From Telopea speciosissima (taxonomy: Eukaryota; Streptophyta; Magnoliopsida; Proteales; Proteaceae): a stretch of DNA of 64,000 bases. The notes below the pieces were generated by a model. The model was not told the DNA's origin. It saw nothing but the letters and a program-made list of their open reading frames with translations, and made no database searches. Positions 1 to 11,700 of the stretch are shown one piece after another (positions within the stretch are counted from its first letter, which is position 1; each line of letters opens with the position of its first letter). The translations under genes and the position numbers were made by a program. Where the stretch lies: contig NC_057922.1 in the NCBI RefSeq assembly GCF_018873765.1, positions 64,814,755 through 64,878,754 of the forward strand, read 5' to 3'.

Positions 1-900
1 TCATACATCACACCTGCCGGAACGAGGTAAACGAATTGCATTCAAGTTAATGGTTTTTTTGTCCCCACTTACTAAGCAACTAAATGGTAGAAAGCATACA
101 TAATTCTTGATGCAACAAGAGGATTTTGGTGTCAAATTTGTGGGCAGTTTTCCTGAATGATCCATTTAGGTAGGAAGCCTTTCCTAAATGGCTATAAAAA
201 GCTACCACGTGGCGGATCAGATCTGCCCAAATTTTGTGGACAGGTAGACATCAAGGTTCCCTACTCACATGTCAAGTTCTTTCCCCTTTGAGCTTGGTCT
301 ATATCAAATAGCCACATCATCTGTCCATGTCACAATAAGAGTTGGCCATTTAAGAAGCCTTTCCTAAATGGGGCCGTGTAAAGTAGGTTTTTTGTCAAAT
401 TTTTTTACTTTCTATTATATTTTTCGGGCAGGTTTGTCTTGAAACTGATTCTTCAGTACAGGCCATTCGATCAGGGGCCCCATCTTGAATTTCTATGTTG
501 ATCTTGGTTGACCAAAGTTTAATTGGCATGAAGATTTGGTAACATGCTATCCAAGAGGTTGTTCCAAGTTATTGAAACTGTAAACACAGTAATGTATGAA
601 GGTTCTCATCTAGAAAAAAAAATCATTTCTATTTCGCTTCTCCACCTGCTTCAACAAGCCTCATAAAAAATAAACAAAGAGAGAAAGAAAAAAAAAAAAA
701 AAAAAGGAGCAAGAAAATGCTATCCTCTAGAAGATTGTGATCATGGCTAATTTACATGGGATCTGCTTGATTAATACAAATTCCATAACAGTGCATAAAA
801 TACTGTTTTTTTTTTTTTTTGCATTACTAGGAGCATTTCAATTGAAATCAGTCAACCATCACTTTTCCTTGTTTTCTTAATCTTTGGATTGTGTATGCAG
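1..900 (+). other. Intronic sequence upstream of the ERECTA transmembrane exon
   Basis: I find no exon in these 900 bases. The next exon begins after a clean TTTGGATTGTGTATGCAG acceptor ending at 900, so the stretch is read as intron of the ERECTA-type gene. The LRR exons expected upstream are not visible and should lie left of the window. It holds A-rich and T-rich tracts near 685-705 and 808-821 and nothing else recognisable. Confidence 0.6.
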
Positions 901-3389
901 CTACCATCTCTAAAGCGGCAATTCTAGGAATAGCTTTGGGTGCTCTTGTGATCCTTCTTATGATCTTAGTGGCAGCATGTCGGCCCCAAAATCCAACACT
1001 TTTTCTGGAAGGATCCCCGGACAAACCAGGTAGTTCTCTTTCTACTAAATATATGTAATATTCAAGAGGTCTTATTTTGGTGGTAGAGACTCACCTTCTG
1101 GATCCAGAGGATTGTACTGTGTACTTTCCCATGGTCTGGAACCCACATGTTGAGCCTACTAGAAATATATTACCAACCTGGGAAAGGTATTACAAACCCG
1201 GAAAGTCAGTGCACAATATTGGATTTTTCTTTGGAAAAGGAGGCACAGATGTCCCCTCTATAAAAGTATTTATGGGAATGGTCTACTAATGGGATAGGAT
1301 ACAACAGGTTAATGGGAATAAGACTCCTCTCTCAACAGATTCCACTGGTCCAAAACTCGACTTGAGCAGATGTCAGAACCATCTTATCAATTGGATCCAT
1401 GGGAAATAGATCTCAACGGCTTTGTTTGGTTGCAAGAGAATTAAAGGAAAGGGAAGTGAAAATCTTTTGTATTACCTAACACGATACAATGTCACTAACT
1501 CCAAATCATTCCATATTTGGTTAATTGGTTATTAAATTTTATTTTTGCATCCAAATCCCTTGGTTTTAAAAAGAAAAATAAAAGTCACATAAAAAAAAGT
1601 ATAATTACTAAATATGCTAAAAATTTCTAGTTATGCAATCATGTTAGGTAAGGATTACCAAAACTTCACTTTTTCTTTTTAAAACCAATATCACTTCCAT
1701 TCCTTTCCTTTAAACTTTTGCAGCCAAATGGAGCCGTAGGCACCTATTTTGTTTACCCATTAGAAAGAAGATAAAAATCTCATGGTTGTGATCAACCCAA
1801 ATAAGTGAATTATTTATTTACTTTTTATAATTATTTTATAAATTGTTTGATATACAGCTTGGATATGTATGTAGCAAACTAAGGTCTTGTCCCTTGGGAA
1901 ATGCTTGTTGAACTACAGTTAATCATACATCACCAAAGTTGGTAATCCTTCACATGAACATGGCTCTTCATGTCTACGAGGACATCATGAGGATGACTGA
2001 GAATCTGAGTGAGAAATATATAATTGGATACGGTGCATCAAGCACAGTGTACAAATGCGTGCTGAAGAACTGCAAGCCAGTGGCCATCAAGAGACTGTAT
2101 TCTCACTACCCGCAAAGCCTGAAGGAATTCGAGACTGAGCTTGGGACAGTTGGAAACATCAAGCATCGTAATCTGGTGAGCCTCCAAGGTTATTCTTTGT
2201 CCCCCATTGGGAACCTTCTCTTCTACGACTACATGGAGAATGAAAGCCTCTGGGATCATCTGCATGGTAAGCTAAGTCTTCCTAGAGGAGAGACACTGTG
2301 TGTGTGGATCGACCCTGTTCATGAGTTTCCTCCTTTTAAGAACCATTTGTCTTTGCAGGCCCTTCGAAGAAACAGAAACTTGACTGGGAAGCTCGCCTCC
2401 GAATAGCACTAGGAGCAGCTCAAGGACTGGCATACCTTCACCATGACTGTAGTCCTCGTATAATCCACAGGGACGTGAAATCATCCAACATACTCTTGGA
2501 TAAGGATTTAGAGGCCCATCTCACTGACTTTGGCATCGCAAAGAGCCTGTGCACATCTAAGGCTCATACCTCTACGTGTATAATGGGCACAATTGGCTAC
2601 ATTGATCCTGAATATGCCCGCACTACCCGTCTCACTGAGAAATCTGATGTCTACAGTTACGGGATTGTCCTGCTTGAGCTGGTGACTGGAAAGAAAGCTG
2701 TGGACAATGATTCCAACTTGCATCAGCTGGTATTCGTTCATTCTCACCGTTGGCATTTTCTTTCTTCTCTTTGTCAAACGTGACCAAAACAAAGGAATGT
2801 TTGATTGCTTTATTTCTACTAGAAAGTGTGCCATGAGACATTATAATATTGGGTTTTGTTCATGCAAAATCCTTGGGATTAGTGAGCTGTTGTTGGTTGT
2901 ATAGTAATATCAAACAAACTTCCAAGATAATAATTGTCACTTTTTCTTGAGTTTCATCTCTAATGTCTTTGCAATGGTACTTAGATCATGTCCAAAGCTG
3001 CCAGCAATGCTGTGATGGAGACGGTTGATCCAGAAGTCACTGCTACATGTAAAGATCTAGGAGCAGTAAAGAAGGTATTCCAGCTTGCCCTTCTCTGCAC
3101 CAAGAAACAACCCTCCGATCGGCCCACGATGCACGAGGTGGGCCGTATACTAGGGTGCCTCCTCGTGACACTGACACCTACACCCCCAGCCATGGCTAAG
3201 CAATTGAGTCAACAACTGCTGCCCCCGCCAGCAGCAGCAGCCGCATTGACACCGGCCAAGGTGCCAAGCTATGTGGATGAGTATGCAAACCTCAAGAATC
3301 CAAGCGTGGTGAACTGTGGATCCCTGAGCACCTCTGATGCTCAACTCTTCCTGAGATTTGGGCAAGTAATATCACAGAACAGCGACTGA
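901..3389 (+). CDS. ER: ERECTA-type LRR receptor-like kinase, 3' four exons (partial)
   Basis: This is the C-terminal half of an ERECTA receptor kinase, a plasma-membrane receptor that perceives EPF/EPFL peptides and controls organ growth and stomatal patterning in known relatives. Coding exons are 901-1029 (transmembrane helix, starting [13 protein letters not shown]), 1919-2266, 2359-2729 and 2985-3389; all introns are GT-AG. The kinase domain shows the VAIKRL lysine, HRDVKSSN catalytic loop, DFGIAK and a [12 protein letters not shown] activation segment, so it looks catalytically intact. The C-terminus has the family signature YVDEYANLK and ends [12 protein letters not shown]. The tail before that signature is longer than I recall for Arabidopsis ER, with P- and A-rich residues. 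The first intron in view (889 bp) contains a MITE. ER fits better than ERL1/ERL2 from the tail, but this is by recall. The 5' end is missing only because of the window edge. Confidence 0.93.
1416..1737. mobile_element. MITE with ~45-bp terminal inverted repeats in an ERECTA intron
   Basis: The left end reads ACGGCTTTGTTTGGTTGCAA and the right end reads, on the other strand, ACGGCTCCATTTGGCTGCAA. Both continue into a shared AAAGGAAAGG...GAAGTG stretch, giving imperfect inverted repeats of about 45 bp around an AT-rich core without coding potential. The element is about 320 bp. A clear target-site duplication was not found, so the superfamily is open; the GGCYNNGTTTGGTTGCA end resembles Tourist/Harbinger-like or Mutator-like MITEs. 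Related, more decayed copies lie near 5246-5580 and 15035-15277. Confidence 0.75.
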
Positions 3390-3624
3390 CTTGAAAAGAG
3401 ATGACTTCCCTCTCAGCCCAAAATACATACATAATGGAGAGATTGTGTCTAGGTGAAAAATTATAGACTTGGTAAGCAGGAAGATGGTGATTCATTTTGA
3501 TTGGTAAGGTACGGGATATCTGTATGTATTCAACTCCAGTTATGCAATTAGTTAATGTTGGTTATATTGGTAGAGTTACCATGGCTACCTATTCTTGTTG
3601 TGTAAGAATTGTGTTGGGTTCAGG

Positions 3625-4141
3625 CAGGGTTTTAAGAATCGGGAATTCAAATGTTGAATTGGCTAGATTCGGATTGGAATCGGCTGTGACCAATCCTGAT
3701 TTCCACCAATCAGACTCAGCTGATTCACACCAAAAAACCCTAGAAATTCCCTGTTTTTGGATATGAGGACCGGTTCTAGGGTTCTTGAGCATGATTCAAT
3801 GCTGCATTTTAAAACCTTGGTTCAGGGAATTAAAAATTGGATATGAATTGGCCAAGACTGATCCTGATTCAGGCTGATTTGGACTCCACTGATCCCAAGT
3901 CCAAGTGAATTGGAAGTGTTAGTGATCTACAGGCTGAATCTAGGGTTTTTTCGGGGAGATTCTTTGGAACAGAATCAGAATCAGAATCGGTTGGGACTGA
4001 TCTAGATCCCAATTCTGGGTTTTTAAATTCTGATTGGATACTAACATGAGTGTAATCGGAAGGTTTGGGGATCTGCAGGCCAAATCTAGGGTTTTTCAGG
4101 CCGATTCATCGGTTCAGGATCTGGTTCGATCTTAAACCCTG
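3625..4141. mobile_element. hAT-like non-autonomous TIR element downstream of ERECTA
   Basis: The left end reads CAGGGTTTTAAGAATCGG and the right end, reversed, reads CAGGGTTTAAGATCGAACC, a CAGGG-type inverted repeat common in plant hAT MITEs. The interior is a degenerate mix of GATTCGGATTGGAATC-like motifs with no open frame of note. A perfect 8-bp target-site duplication could not be identified, so the ends are approximate. Confidence 0.5.
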
Positions 4142-4739
4142 GTTTGGGTTATATGACATTTGACTGTAGCAGTATCTAAAATCCTCACCAGGAAAAAAAA
4201 AAAAAAGGACAAGGTAAATATCTTGATATTGAGTTGGCCTTCTGGTTTTTCTGTCCATTTTTCTTCTCTCTCTAGGTCTGGGGAAAGTGGCGAAAGCCTG
4301 CAATGTGGTACACATCTTAGCAAGGAGGGATGTCATGTTTGAGACTTTAAGAGCAATAATAGACTGTAGCCTAGGGAAAGTGGGTAAGCCTTCCAAGTTC
4401 CAACCATAAGGCTTTTATTGTACCAGTAGCAAAATGTGTCTCTCTATCCCTGTGGCCCCTCACCTCGGTCTGGGATTCTCTGCCTGTGTGTAGGAAAGTA
4501 GTGACTTTAGTGTTACTAAAGACATATTCCGGCATGTGATGACTGACCCAGAGTACCATCAGGATTCCAGACCAACTTGCATCCACATTTATGGATGATG
4601 TTGGGATGGCCTTGGCCCTTCTTTTATTTTCATTACCCTTCATGAAATAGAATAGAACAATCCTTCTCAAGTTACAATTACTGTCCAAAAAAACTTTTTC
4701 CTCAGTATAACATGTCTCTCCAAGAATTTTTGCTTCACC
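4142..4739. other. Intergenic stretch, nothing recognised
   Basis: This spacer between ERECTA and the SINE at about 4740 has short open frames on the minus strand but no motif, splice pattern or homology I recognise. An A-tract at 4193-4206 could be the tail of a decayed retroelement. Confidence 0.4.
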
Positions 4740-5040
4740 ATGTGGTGGAGGTTCACCACACCATACTAGGTTCACAAACCCCTACAAGGGTAGGGTTTAG
4801 TATGTTTTCCAAAATACCCTCGTGATACCCTTTCGTACACACATCTTAAGCCCCTGCAGTGAATGGATTGTGGCTGAAGGAAAATTCGATCCATTTTCCC
4901 CCTATCATCAACTGGAGCTGCCAGACTAGGGGCCCATAGGCAGGGGGGATAAGGTGGGAAGGATGGAGAGTCGAACACCAGACCTCCTACAGCTTACAAC
5001 CAAACAATAATCGGCAGTGCCCATTGAGCTACAAGTTCAT
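4740..5040 (-). repeat. tRNA-derived SINE (minus strand)
   Basis: Read on the minus strand, the stretch begins with a tRNA-like A box (TAGCTCAATGGGCA, near 5018-5031) followed about 40 bp later by a B box (GGTGTTCGACTCTCC, near 4966-4980), the internal RNA polymerase III promoter layout of a plant SINE. A non-tRNA body follows toward lower coordinates. The 3' end and target-site duplication were not resolved, so the left limit is approximate. It is not a functional tRNA because no cloverleaf with matching acceptor arms is seen. Confidence 0.55.
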
Positions 5041-5245
5041 TTCCTGAATGTATCAGGTTGAATTGGGCCATTTTACCCACCGATGATACCAATAATACCT
5101 GCCAGTTTGGCTACTACAACTTCGATAACTAAATCCATGTTTGCATTTGATACACCTTGGTTGGACTGCCCATGGTAACTTTTTTTTTTCCGGTTAAAAC
5201 TATAACTAACAGATGAAAATCATAGTAGTGTTGGAATCCTTAAGG

Positions 5246-5580
5246 CTACGTTTGGTTGGAAAGGAAATTAAAGGGAAGGGAAGTGAAATTTTCATATAAA
5301 AAAAAAAAAAAAAACTTTTGTAATAATTACCCATGTGACTACATCACTAATACTAAATCATACCATATATAGTTATTAAATTTTACTTTACATTGCACAT
5401 TGCATCAATTTTCATTTGGTTTAAAATGTAAAATGTATCATTACTAAATATGATAAAAAATTAAAGTAATTTATACAATTACATGGGATAATGATTACAA
5501 AAGTTTCTTTTTTAAAATATGAAAATTTCCCCCCTTCTATCTGCAAGCATATTGAATTGGAAACTTGAATTGAACCTTTG
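5246..5580. mobile_element. Decayed copy of the 1416-1737 MITE family
   Basis: The left end GGCTACGTTTGGTTGGAAAG runs into AAATTAAAGGGAAGGGAAGTG, matching the left arm of the element in the ERECTA intron. The core is AT-rich and the right arm is eroded, so the right boundary is approximate. Confidence 0.5.
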
Positions 5581-6740
5581 CAGAAAATGACAGTTTGAAA
5601 ACCACGTTTTTCAACTTGTTTTAATTATATTTTCTTTTTTTTCATTCATAGTTGGAAAACCCGGTTTTCTGACTGACCCATCTCTCAAAAAAACCTGGTG
5701 ACTCAGCCTAGTCAAACACGGTCAAGGTAAGTCACATTTTTTTTTGTATTTTTTAATGCAATAAATATGATAAATTTTAAAAAAAAATTAGAAAAATAGG
5801 AAAACCAGAAAATTAAAATCGATGAATCATGTATCAATGCATTTTGAGTTCATACCATTGAACAATAAGAGAAGGGAGACAAGTAGTTGAGGATTTCTTA
5901 TTGCATTAGAATATGGATTTACTATTTTACTCAACTCGATTTCTAAAGTTGTGTTTGGTATGCTTTCTTGGAATGCATTCCAGGACGATAACTCATAACC
6001 CACTATGAACAAGTTACAAGAATAGAACATGTCCTCCCTTGGTAAATGGTAAAGGTGTCAAAGTGAAACAAAAATTGGAATCGGAATTTAAACTGATTTT
6101 CTAAAGTCAAACTGAATGAAACAAAAAAATAATCAGTTCGGTTTTGGTTTTGAACATTAATTTTTTATTCAGTTTGGTTGTGAACCAAAATCGTCTATTC
6201 CAAACCGATTAAAAACCAATTAACTGAGTAAAAATATAAATTGAAGAGAAACTGCATCCAAAGAATACACAGATTTCGAGCTTGACATCTGCTGAACAAC
6301 TACACTCTTCTAGAGCCTCACTTGCTTTCTCAAAATGTTGCTAGTAGACTAATAAACCAAAAAGAAAACAAACCTTGGTTGGATTACACTCGTAAAACTT
6401 TGATTTCGAAAGTTTAGATTTCTAGCATGTTTATATGGTGTTTAATATGTTAAATTGCATTTATTTACCAAAAAATTTTTTTTTGTTAAATTGTAATTTA
6501 GGTCTTTAACGATTCAAGAAAATGATTTGTAAATTTCATTTTCTTGAATCGCTACTTCAAAATCTTATGGAATCGGATTCAAACCGGAGAAATCAAACCA
6601 GATAACTAGGACGAATAACATTCATTTGGAAAATTGGAACTCGGTGGGGTTTATACCTATTTCATCATGAACCGAACCAAAACTGAATCGATAAACACCC
6701 TTTATCTCTTGGTTCGGCCGTTCAGCCAAGCTAAGTCCAA
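5581..6740. other. Intergenic AT-rich spacer with GGTTCGGTTT-type repeats
   Basis: The stretch between the ERECTA region and the RPF2 leader holds degenerate low-complexity motifs (CAGTTCGGTTTTGG, AACCGAACCAAAACTG) at about 6060-6700, which resemble the interior of hAT-like non-autonomous elements. I see no gene, RNA or clear element ends. Confidence 0.4.
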
Positions 6741-6879
6741 GTATTCAAGGATCAAAACCCTAAACCTCTCGCTGTGGGAGAAGATACCGTTGTCGCTCTG
6801 AGCTGTCCAAGATAAAAATACGCTTTGGAGGCGCTTGTGAGGAAAGGTGACATTCCGAAGCTTCAAACTCCATATCTGG
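6740..6879 (+). other. Probable non-coding first exon of RPF2
   Basis: The first recognised coding exon of RPF2 starts only 6 bp after an acceptor (CAG ending 8749), so a spliced 5' untranslated exon must exist upstream. The best candidate ends before GTAACCTCTC at 6880, just after a telo-box-bearing segment. The transcription start is unknown, and an alternative donor near 7261 (LDQLG|GTATGT context) is possible. Confidence 0.35.
6755..6764 (+). promoter_or_regulatory. Telo-box in the RPF2 leader/promoter
   Basis: The sequence AAACCCTAAA is a plant telo-box, typical of promoters and leaders of ribosomal-protein and ribosome-biogenesis genes. A second copy (AAACCCTAA) lies at 7122-7130 and a TGGGCTT site-II-like motif near 7028. 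Their position upstream of a 60S assembly factor fits, but function is inferred. Confidence 0.5.
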
Positions 6880-6953
6880 TAACCTCTCTTTCTCTCTCTC
6901 GGTACTCTTAGCCCTTATTTCTTAGTTTCTTTTACTGAATCATTTATTCGGAG

Positions 6954-8586
6954 CTTTAAATGAAATATTTTCCCTTTCTCCAGTCCTGCCTGATACTGTG
7001 CTAATTATAATTATATATAATATAGGTTGGGCTTTTGGGGTCTATTTTGTACCGTAGGATTTAAGTTTTTTTTTTTTGTTTTTGTTAGAACCGTAGGATT
7101 TAAATTGGTTTAGAAAACGATAAACCCTAATCTCTTAAGTCCTAACATTTCGTTTCCTCTCCCACCTGAATGTCTGGATTAGCTTCATCTATCGTTCTCG
7201 TTTGGACTTTGGAGGAGAAGGCTGACGAGGAGAACTGCAAGGCGAGGTTGGACCAATTAGGTATGTCTGATTTTTCTTCCTCTTCCGTATCTCTCTTGGT
7301 TCTGTCTCTCGCTCTCTTCTCTTTGGTCGTTCTCATTTTTTTTTCTTTTCACTGGGTCGAACCCTAGAAGGGGTTGATCGAAGTTTCAGAGGAAAAAAAA
7401 GGGGTGGTGGGCGTTTTCGCTGGGAATTGACAGTGGTTTTTTTTTTTAAAAGTCAAATGAGTGGGGTGATTTTCAGTGAAAATTGAAGAGGTTATCTGGT
7501 TTGGGGTCAAGGAATTGGGTGGGAATGAGAGTCGAAGGGAGGAGTGTTTTGCTGTGGACGTCGAGGTTTTTTGTTTGTTTGTTTGTTCGTTCGCTGTTAC
7601 AGGCTTACAGCAGGGGGTAATGAAAGGAGAATAGGTTGTTACTGTTGGAGTCGGGAGGGGGGGGTGGGGAGATGGGGCTGCTGTAGATGATTTTTGTTAC
7701 AGCTCTCGGTTGCAGAGGGCAAAGGCATGGACGACAAAACTGGGTGTAGAATGTAAAACAGAGATTTCTTGAACTTTTGAATTAATAGATGGAAACAGAT
7801 ACATACCCAAATCCATGTCTTTTTCTTAGATAATTTTTTTTTCTTAAATTTATTTTGGATTATTGAATATTTTTTGTGTGGTTTTTAGTAACCCGGCCAT
7901 CGGGTTAGTGTGATGGTATGAACATGTTTGATTTTATTACTGAGGACTTCTTGTACTGCAGTTATTTTTCTTCTTGCGATCTATCTTCTATCTTTTGACT
8001 TTCAAGTTTTTTCTTTCCCTGTTTTTTTTTTTGATAAACTTTTTCTTTCCCTGTTGCTGTTCATACACAATTAAGCTTAGAAAGGAGAGCAGAATGGGGA
8101 GAAATTTCGGATCTCAAGCTAACGAGATTCATTGAGTGCACTGTTTATAAGCTGTTCATTTTTACTGCTTCAAATTAAGTTAAAATATTTTACTTGCAAG
8201 AGGCGGAATATGACAATCACAATGCTGACAATTCTAGAAACTTACAATCTGATCAGCTTTGACATAGTAAAAATTACAGGCATAAGAAAAACCATTTCCA
8301 AAAAAAAATAAAAAATAAAAGTCAAGGTCAGGGTCAGGGTCAGGGATAGGGTCAATCAGGGCCAACCCGACTCTGCCTGACCCAATCAGGATCAATCAGG
8401 GCCGGGTCGGGATAGGCAAAACCCTGGCAGGGTTGGATTGGGTTGAGGATATCTTAGACTCTGGTAGGGTTGGGTTGGGCTTGGGTTTAGGTTAAGGCCC
8501 TTAGGGTTGGGCTAGGGTTTAGGGCAGGCCGGCCCAACCCAACCCATTGACACCCCTACTTTAAATGAAATATTTTCCCTTTCTCC
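6954..8586. repeat. 28-bp exact direct repeat bracketing 1.58 kb
   Basis: The same 28 bases, beginning CTTTAAATGAAATATTTTCC, occur at 6954-6981 and 8559-8586 inside the RPF2 5' intron. The second copy directly follows the end of a GGGTTGG-rich repeat. The repeat is too long for a usual transposon target-site duplication and looks more like a local duplication or a repair footprint. Confidence 0.85.
8318..8558. repeat. GGGTCAGG/GGGTTGG-rich degenerate TIR element
   Basis: This stretch contains tandem CAGGGT units on the left and a GGTTGGGTTGGGC-rich right part, ending CCCATTGACACCCCTAC. That ending matches the common plant hAT-MITE terminus (GGGGTGTCAATGGG on the other strand). The left terminus is not clear and no target-site duplication was found. 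It lies in the RPF2 5' intron. Confidence 0.45.
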
Positions 8587-8755
8587 TCCCGCACAATCTC
8601 TGCAACCATCATCGTGATCCCTCTTTTTCTTTCGAATAGCATTGATGGTTTCATTCAACCATATAGAGTAGACTTCTGGATGTGAGATATTCAATTTTTT
8701 GATATTGTGTTTGCTTTTCACCAATGTTGCTGTATGTTTCTGGTGGCAGCCAATC

Positions 8756-11700
8756 ATGCTGACAGTGAAGACTCCAAAAACAAAGAAAGCTAAACGAGCT
8801 CTTGATAAACGTGCCCCCAAATTCGTAAGTTCTGTTTGAGATTTTTTTTTTTCTTCTAATCTTTTTAAATGAATCCTCCAATGCACTTCCAGTGTGACCT
8901 TTGGCCAGCCACGGTGACTGAACCATCCATTATTTGGCTATTCAAGTTTCTAATTGATCTTTGATGGTTTGGTGGTGTAGGTTGAGAATTTGAAGAAGAC
9001 CTTGATTCTTCATGGTACCAAGACCAGCAATGTATTGAATCATGTGTTGACTGAAATTTATCATCTAAAGAAGGACTGTGCCATAAAATACTCCCGGAAG
9101 AATGATAGCATTAGGCCCTTTGAAAGTGGTGGAGAAACCTCTTTAGAGTTCTTTTCTCTCAAAACCGACTGCAGTCTTTTTATTGTAAGTAGACATTTAA
9201 GCTTCTGCCCGCACTTCTCTTCTTTCATCCCAGTGTTCATGTGCAGTAGTGGTATTTGATTGCTGTTTATTATTAAGGATGTTGTGTACTTCAATGGATA
9301 AAAAGAGGAATTCTTGGTATCAAACTAGAGTGTGCTTCTAGTACTTGTTGAATTCTAGGTTGTGACCACAACAATAATTTCAAAACATGTAATGTAGTCC
9401 TAGGTAGGAATAGGCCCACTAGGAGCCAGGGTAATAGAGTCAATTAACAAGGCTGCTGGTTTGGGACAGCTTAGGCTAAATAGGGCAAAAATTAGGGTTA
9501 GGGTTAACTAATGGTAATAGGGTTTATAGGGTTTAAATATGCAGGTTTTAAGGGTCTTAATAAACTAGGTTTGATTAGGTTTGAATAAGTTTTTGAAATT
9601 CCATAAATTTAGGTTTCGGGTTTTGGGTTTTAGGTTTTAGAATCTAGGTTGAAACTAGGGTTTTAAGATGGAAGTTTGGGATCAAGTTCTGGTCGAGTTT
9701 TCCAATGAGGGGGAAGAACATTCAATCAGAATATGGAGGGGAATTGATGGGCAGAAGTGACTGATCTGAGAATCCTAGGGTTTTGGGGTTTTAGAGGGAT
9801 GAGGGGATTAGGGTTTAGAGTTGTAAGTTGGGGCTGAGATGGCAGTCGAGTGGAGGGTCTGCTGTGATGGATCTGTGGTTAGATTTTGAGTGTAAACTGA
9901 TGAGGCAATAGGGCTGTAATGATTATAGATGAAACTAGGGTTTATGGGATCGATTAGGGTTAGGTTGGAAGGTTAGGAGGAGGAGGGGAAATAATAAAAC
10001 AGTAAATTAACTTACTGAATTGCAAGTTCTTCAATGGCAGTTTGGAGAAACTTGATTGAAGAAGAAGGACCTCCCGATCTACAAGATGCAAGGAGTCACT
10101 GGAGTCCACCAGCCCTCACCTTGATATTACTCACAAGGCAGCCTCGATATAACACACAAGGCAGATCTCTGAGAAGAACAGCAGCAGCAGCAACAGCTAA
10201 CAGCAGGAAACGAAATTTTTTAAACATAAACTTGGTGGGGGAGCCTCTCCCACGTTTCTTATTAAATAAGAGGCCAAAAGGCCTATTCCTAAATCTATTA
10301 CAATTTAAATCTCCCACTTAAATCGTGGAGAGGTGGATCAATTTAAAAACAAATTAAAGACTTAAAAGATAAGACTCATCTACCCCTAATGACTTAAAAA
10401 CAATTTAAACTACTTAAAATAAAGAAGATTCCCTAGTAGCCAATAGGATATAAGAATCTCTTAGCCAATAGGATCACTTCATTTAAAATAAAAGAAGATT
10501 CCCTAGTGGCCAATAGGATATAAGAACCTCTTAACCAATAGGATCACTTCACTTAAATTAGACCAATTGAACCAATTGGATGCAACCAATTTAACCCAAT
10601 TCAATTAAAAACACAAAATAAAAACTAAGTATGGAAATAAACTAAACTAAACTAAGGCTCCTACTAAAACCCTAGGTTTAGGGTGGCTTCTTCAATTCGA
10701 GAAGGCTAGGATCTGCATCAACATGTTTAATGGTTCTTTCTTCCATGAATTTCAATGACCTGCAAATATGCTTGAAATGCATTTTCAGTAACAGATAGCA
10801 CATAACAGATGAAGCAAAACACTATTTTGGGCGAATTTTCCACTTTCAGCAAAAAAGATAGGGAATCAAGTGAGAATAAAGAGAAGTAGATACTAACTTA
10901 TTGGTCTCCTACGAAAGTATGAATGAACTTATCACTAACTGTGGGGAGTGTTTATTAGCATGTTTGTTTGCTTAGCGACATACACAATTAGTTCTTGAGT
11001 TGTACAGGGGAACTTGGATGTTGCTGGAGGAAATCAATTGGTTGCCGTTAATTAGAAAGTGATCTTATTATTAGAAGTTATGCCACCCAGGGGTTATCAT
11101 TGAATCGTATCTAGTTTTGCTTGGGTTGTTAGGTCTAATTTATGTTTAAAGTAGCTAAAAATCTGATACACTAGCTTGCAACTATTGACTATTATGTAGT
11201 ACAAACATGGTGGAACTTGAGTATTAAACTGAAGTCTATCTTTTTCTTCTTCTCTCATTAACTTTTATATATATGTATGAATATGATACGGATTGAAAAA
11301 AAATTCAGTAATTATCAAATTGAATTTTCAAAACTGAATGTTCTGTGAGAACTGGGTTTGTTAGTTTTGTATGCATAATGTGGATGAAAGAAAAAATGAA
11401 TTTTGTAATGATCAATAAAATTTTCAAAGTTTCCTTGTTTATTTGCTATTCCAATGTCCACTTTACAGATTTTTATTTGGAGAGGAAAAATTGCTAGAAT
11501 AGAAATGCCCACTTTTTATGTAACTATAATACAAATGTCTTGATATTCACATGCAGTGCATGTGCATTTGCATTGCAGCCTTTCTAATAGTTGGAATGGC
11601 CATCAAACGACTGTTTATTTGGTTCAACCCAGAGTCCTTCAACATAGTTTTTTTATGCCCACCTCCTTTTTTTATGAATAACATATTTATTGGAAAGAGG

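Noticed and set aside
1077-1289. 70-codon open frame between ERECTA exons
   Set aside because: It lies wholly in the intron between the transmembrane exon and the next exon, lacks any recognised motif and does not match the ERECTA protein.
4371-4775. 134-codon minus-strand frame
   Set aside because: No motif, no plausible splice neighbours, and its C-terminal side overlaps the SINE region.
7170-7367. Open frame starting MSGLASSIVLVWTLEEK with a possible donor at 7261
   Set aside because: It could be an alternative RPF2 leader exon, but it does not join in frame to a known RPF2 N-terminus and shows no homology I recognise.
10034-10321. 95-codon open frame in RPF2 intron 2
   Set aside because: It lies inside solo LTR copy A and reads the antisense of the LTR; chance frame.
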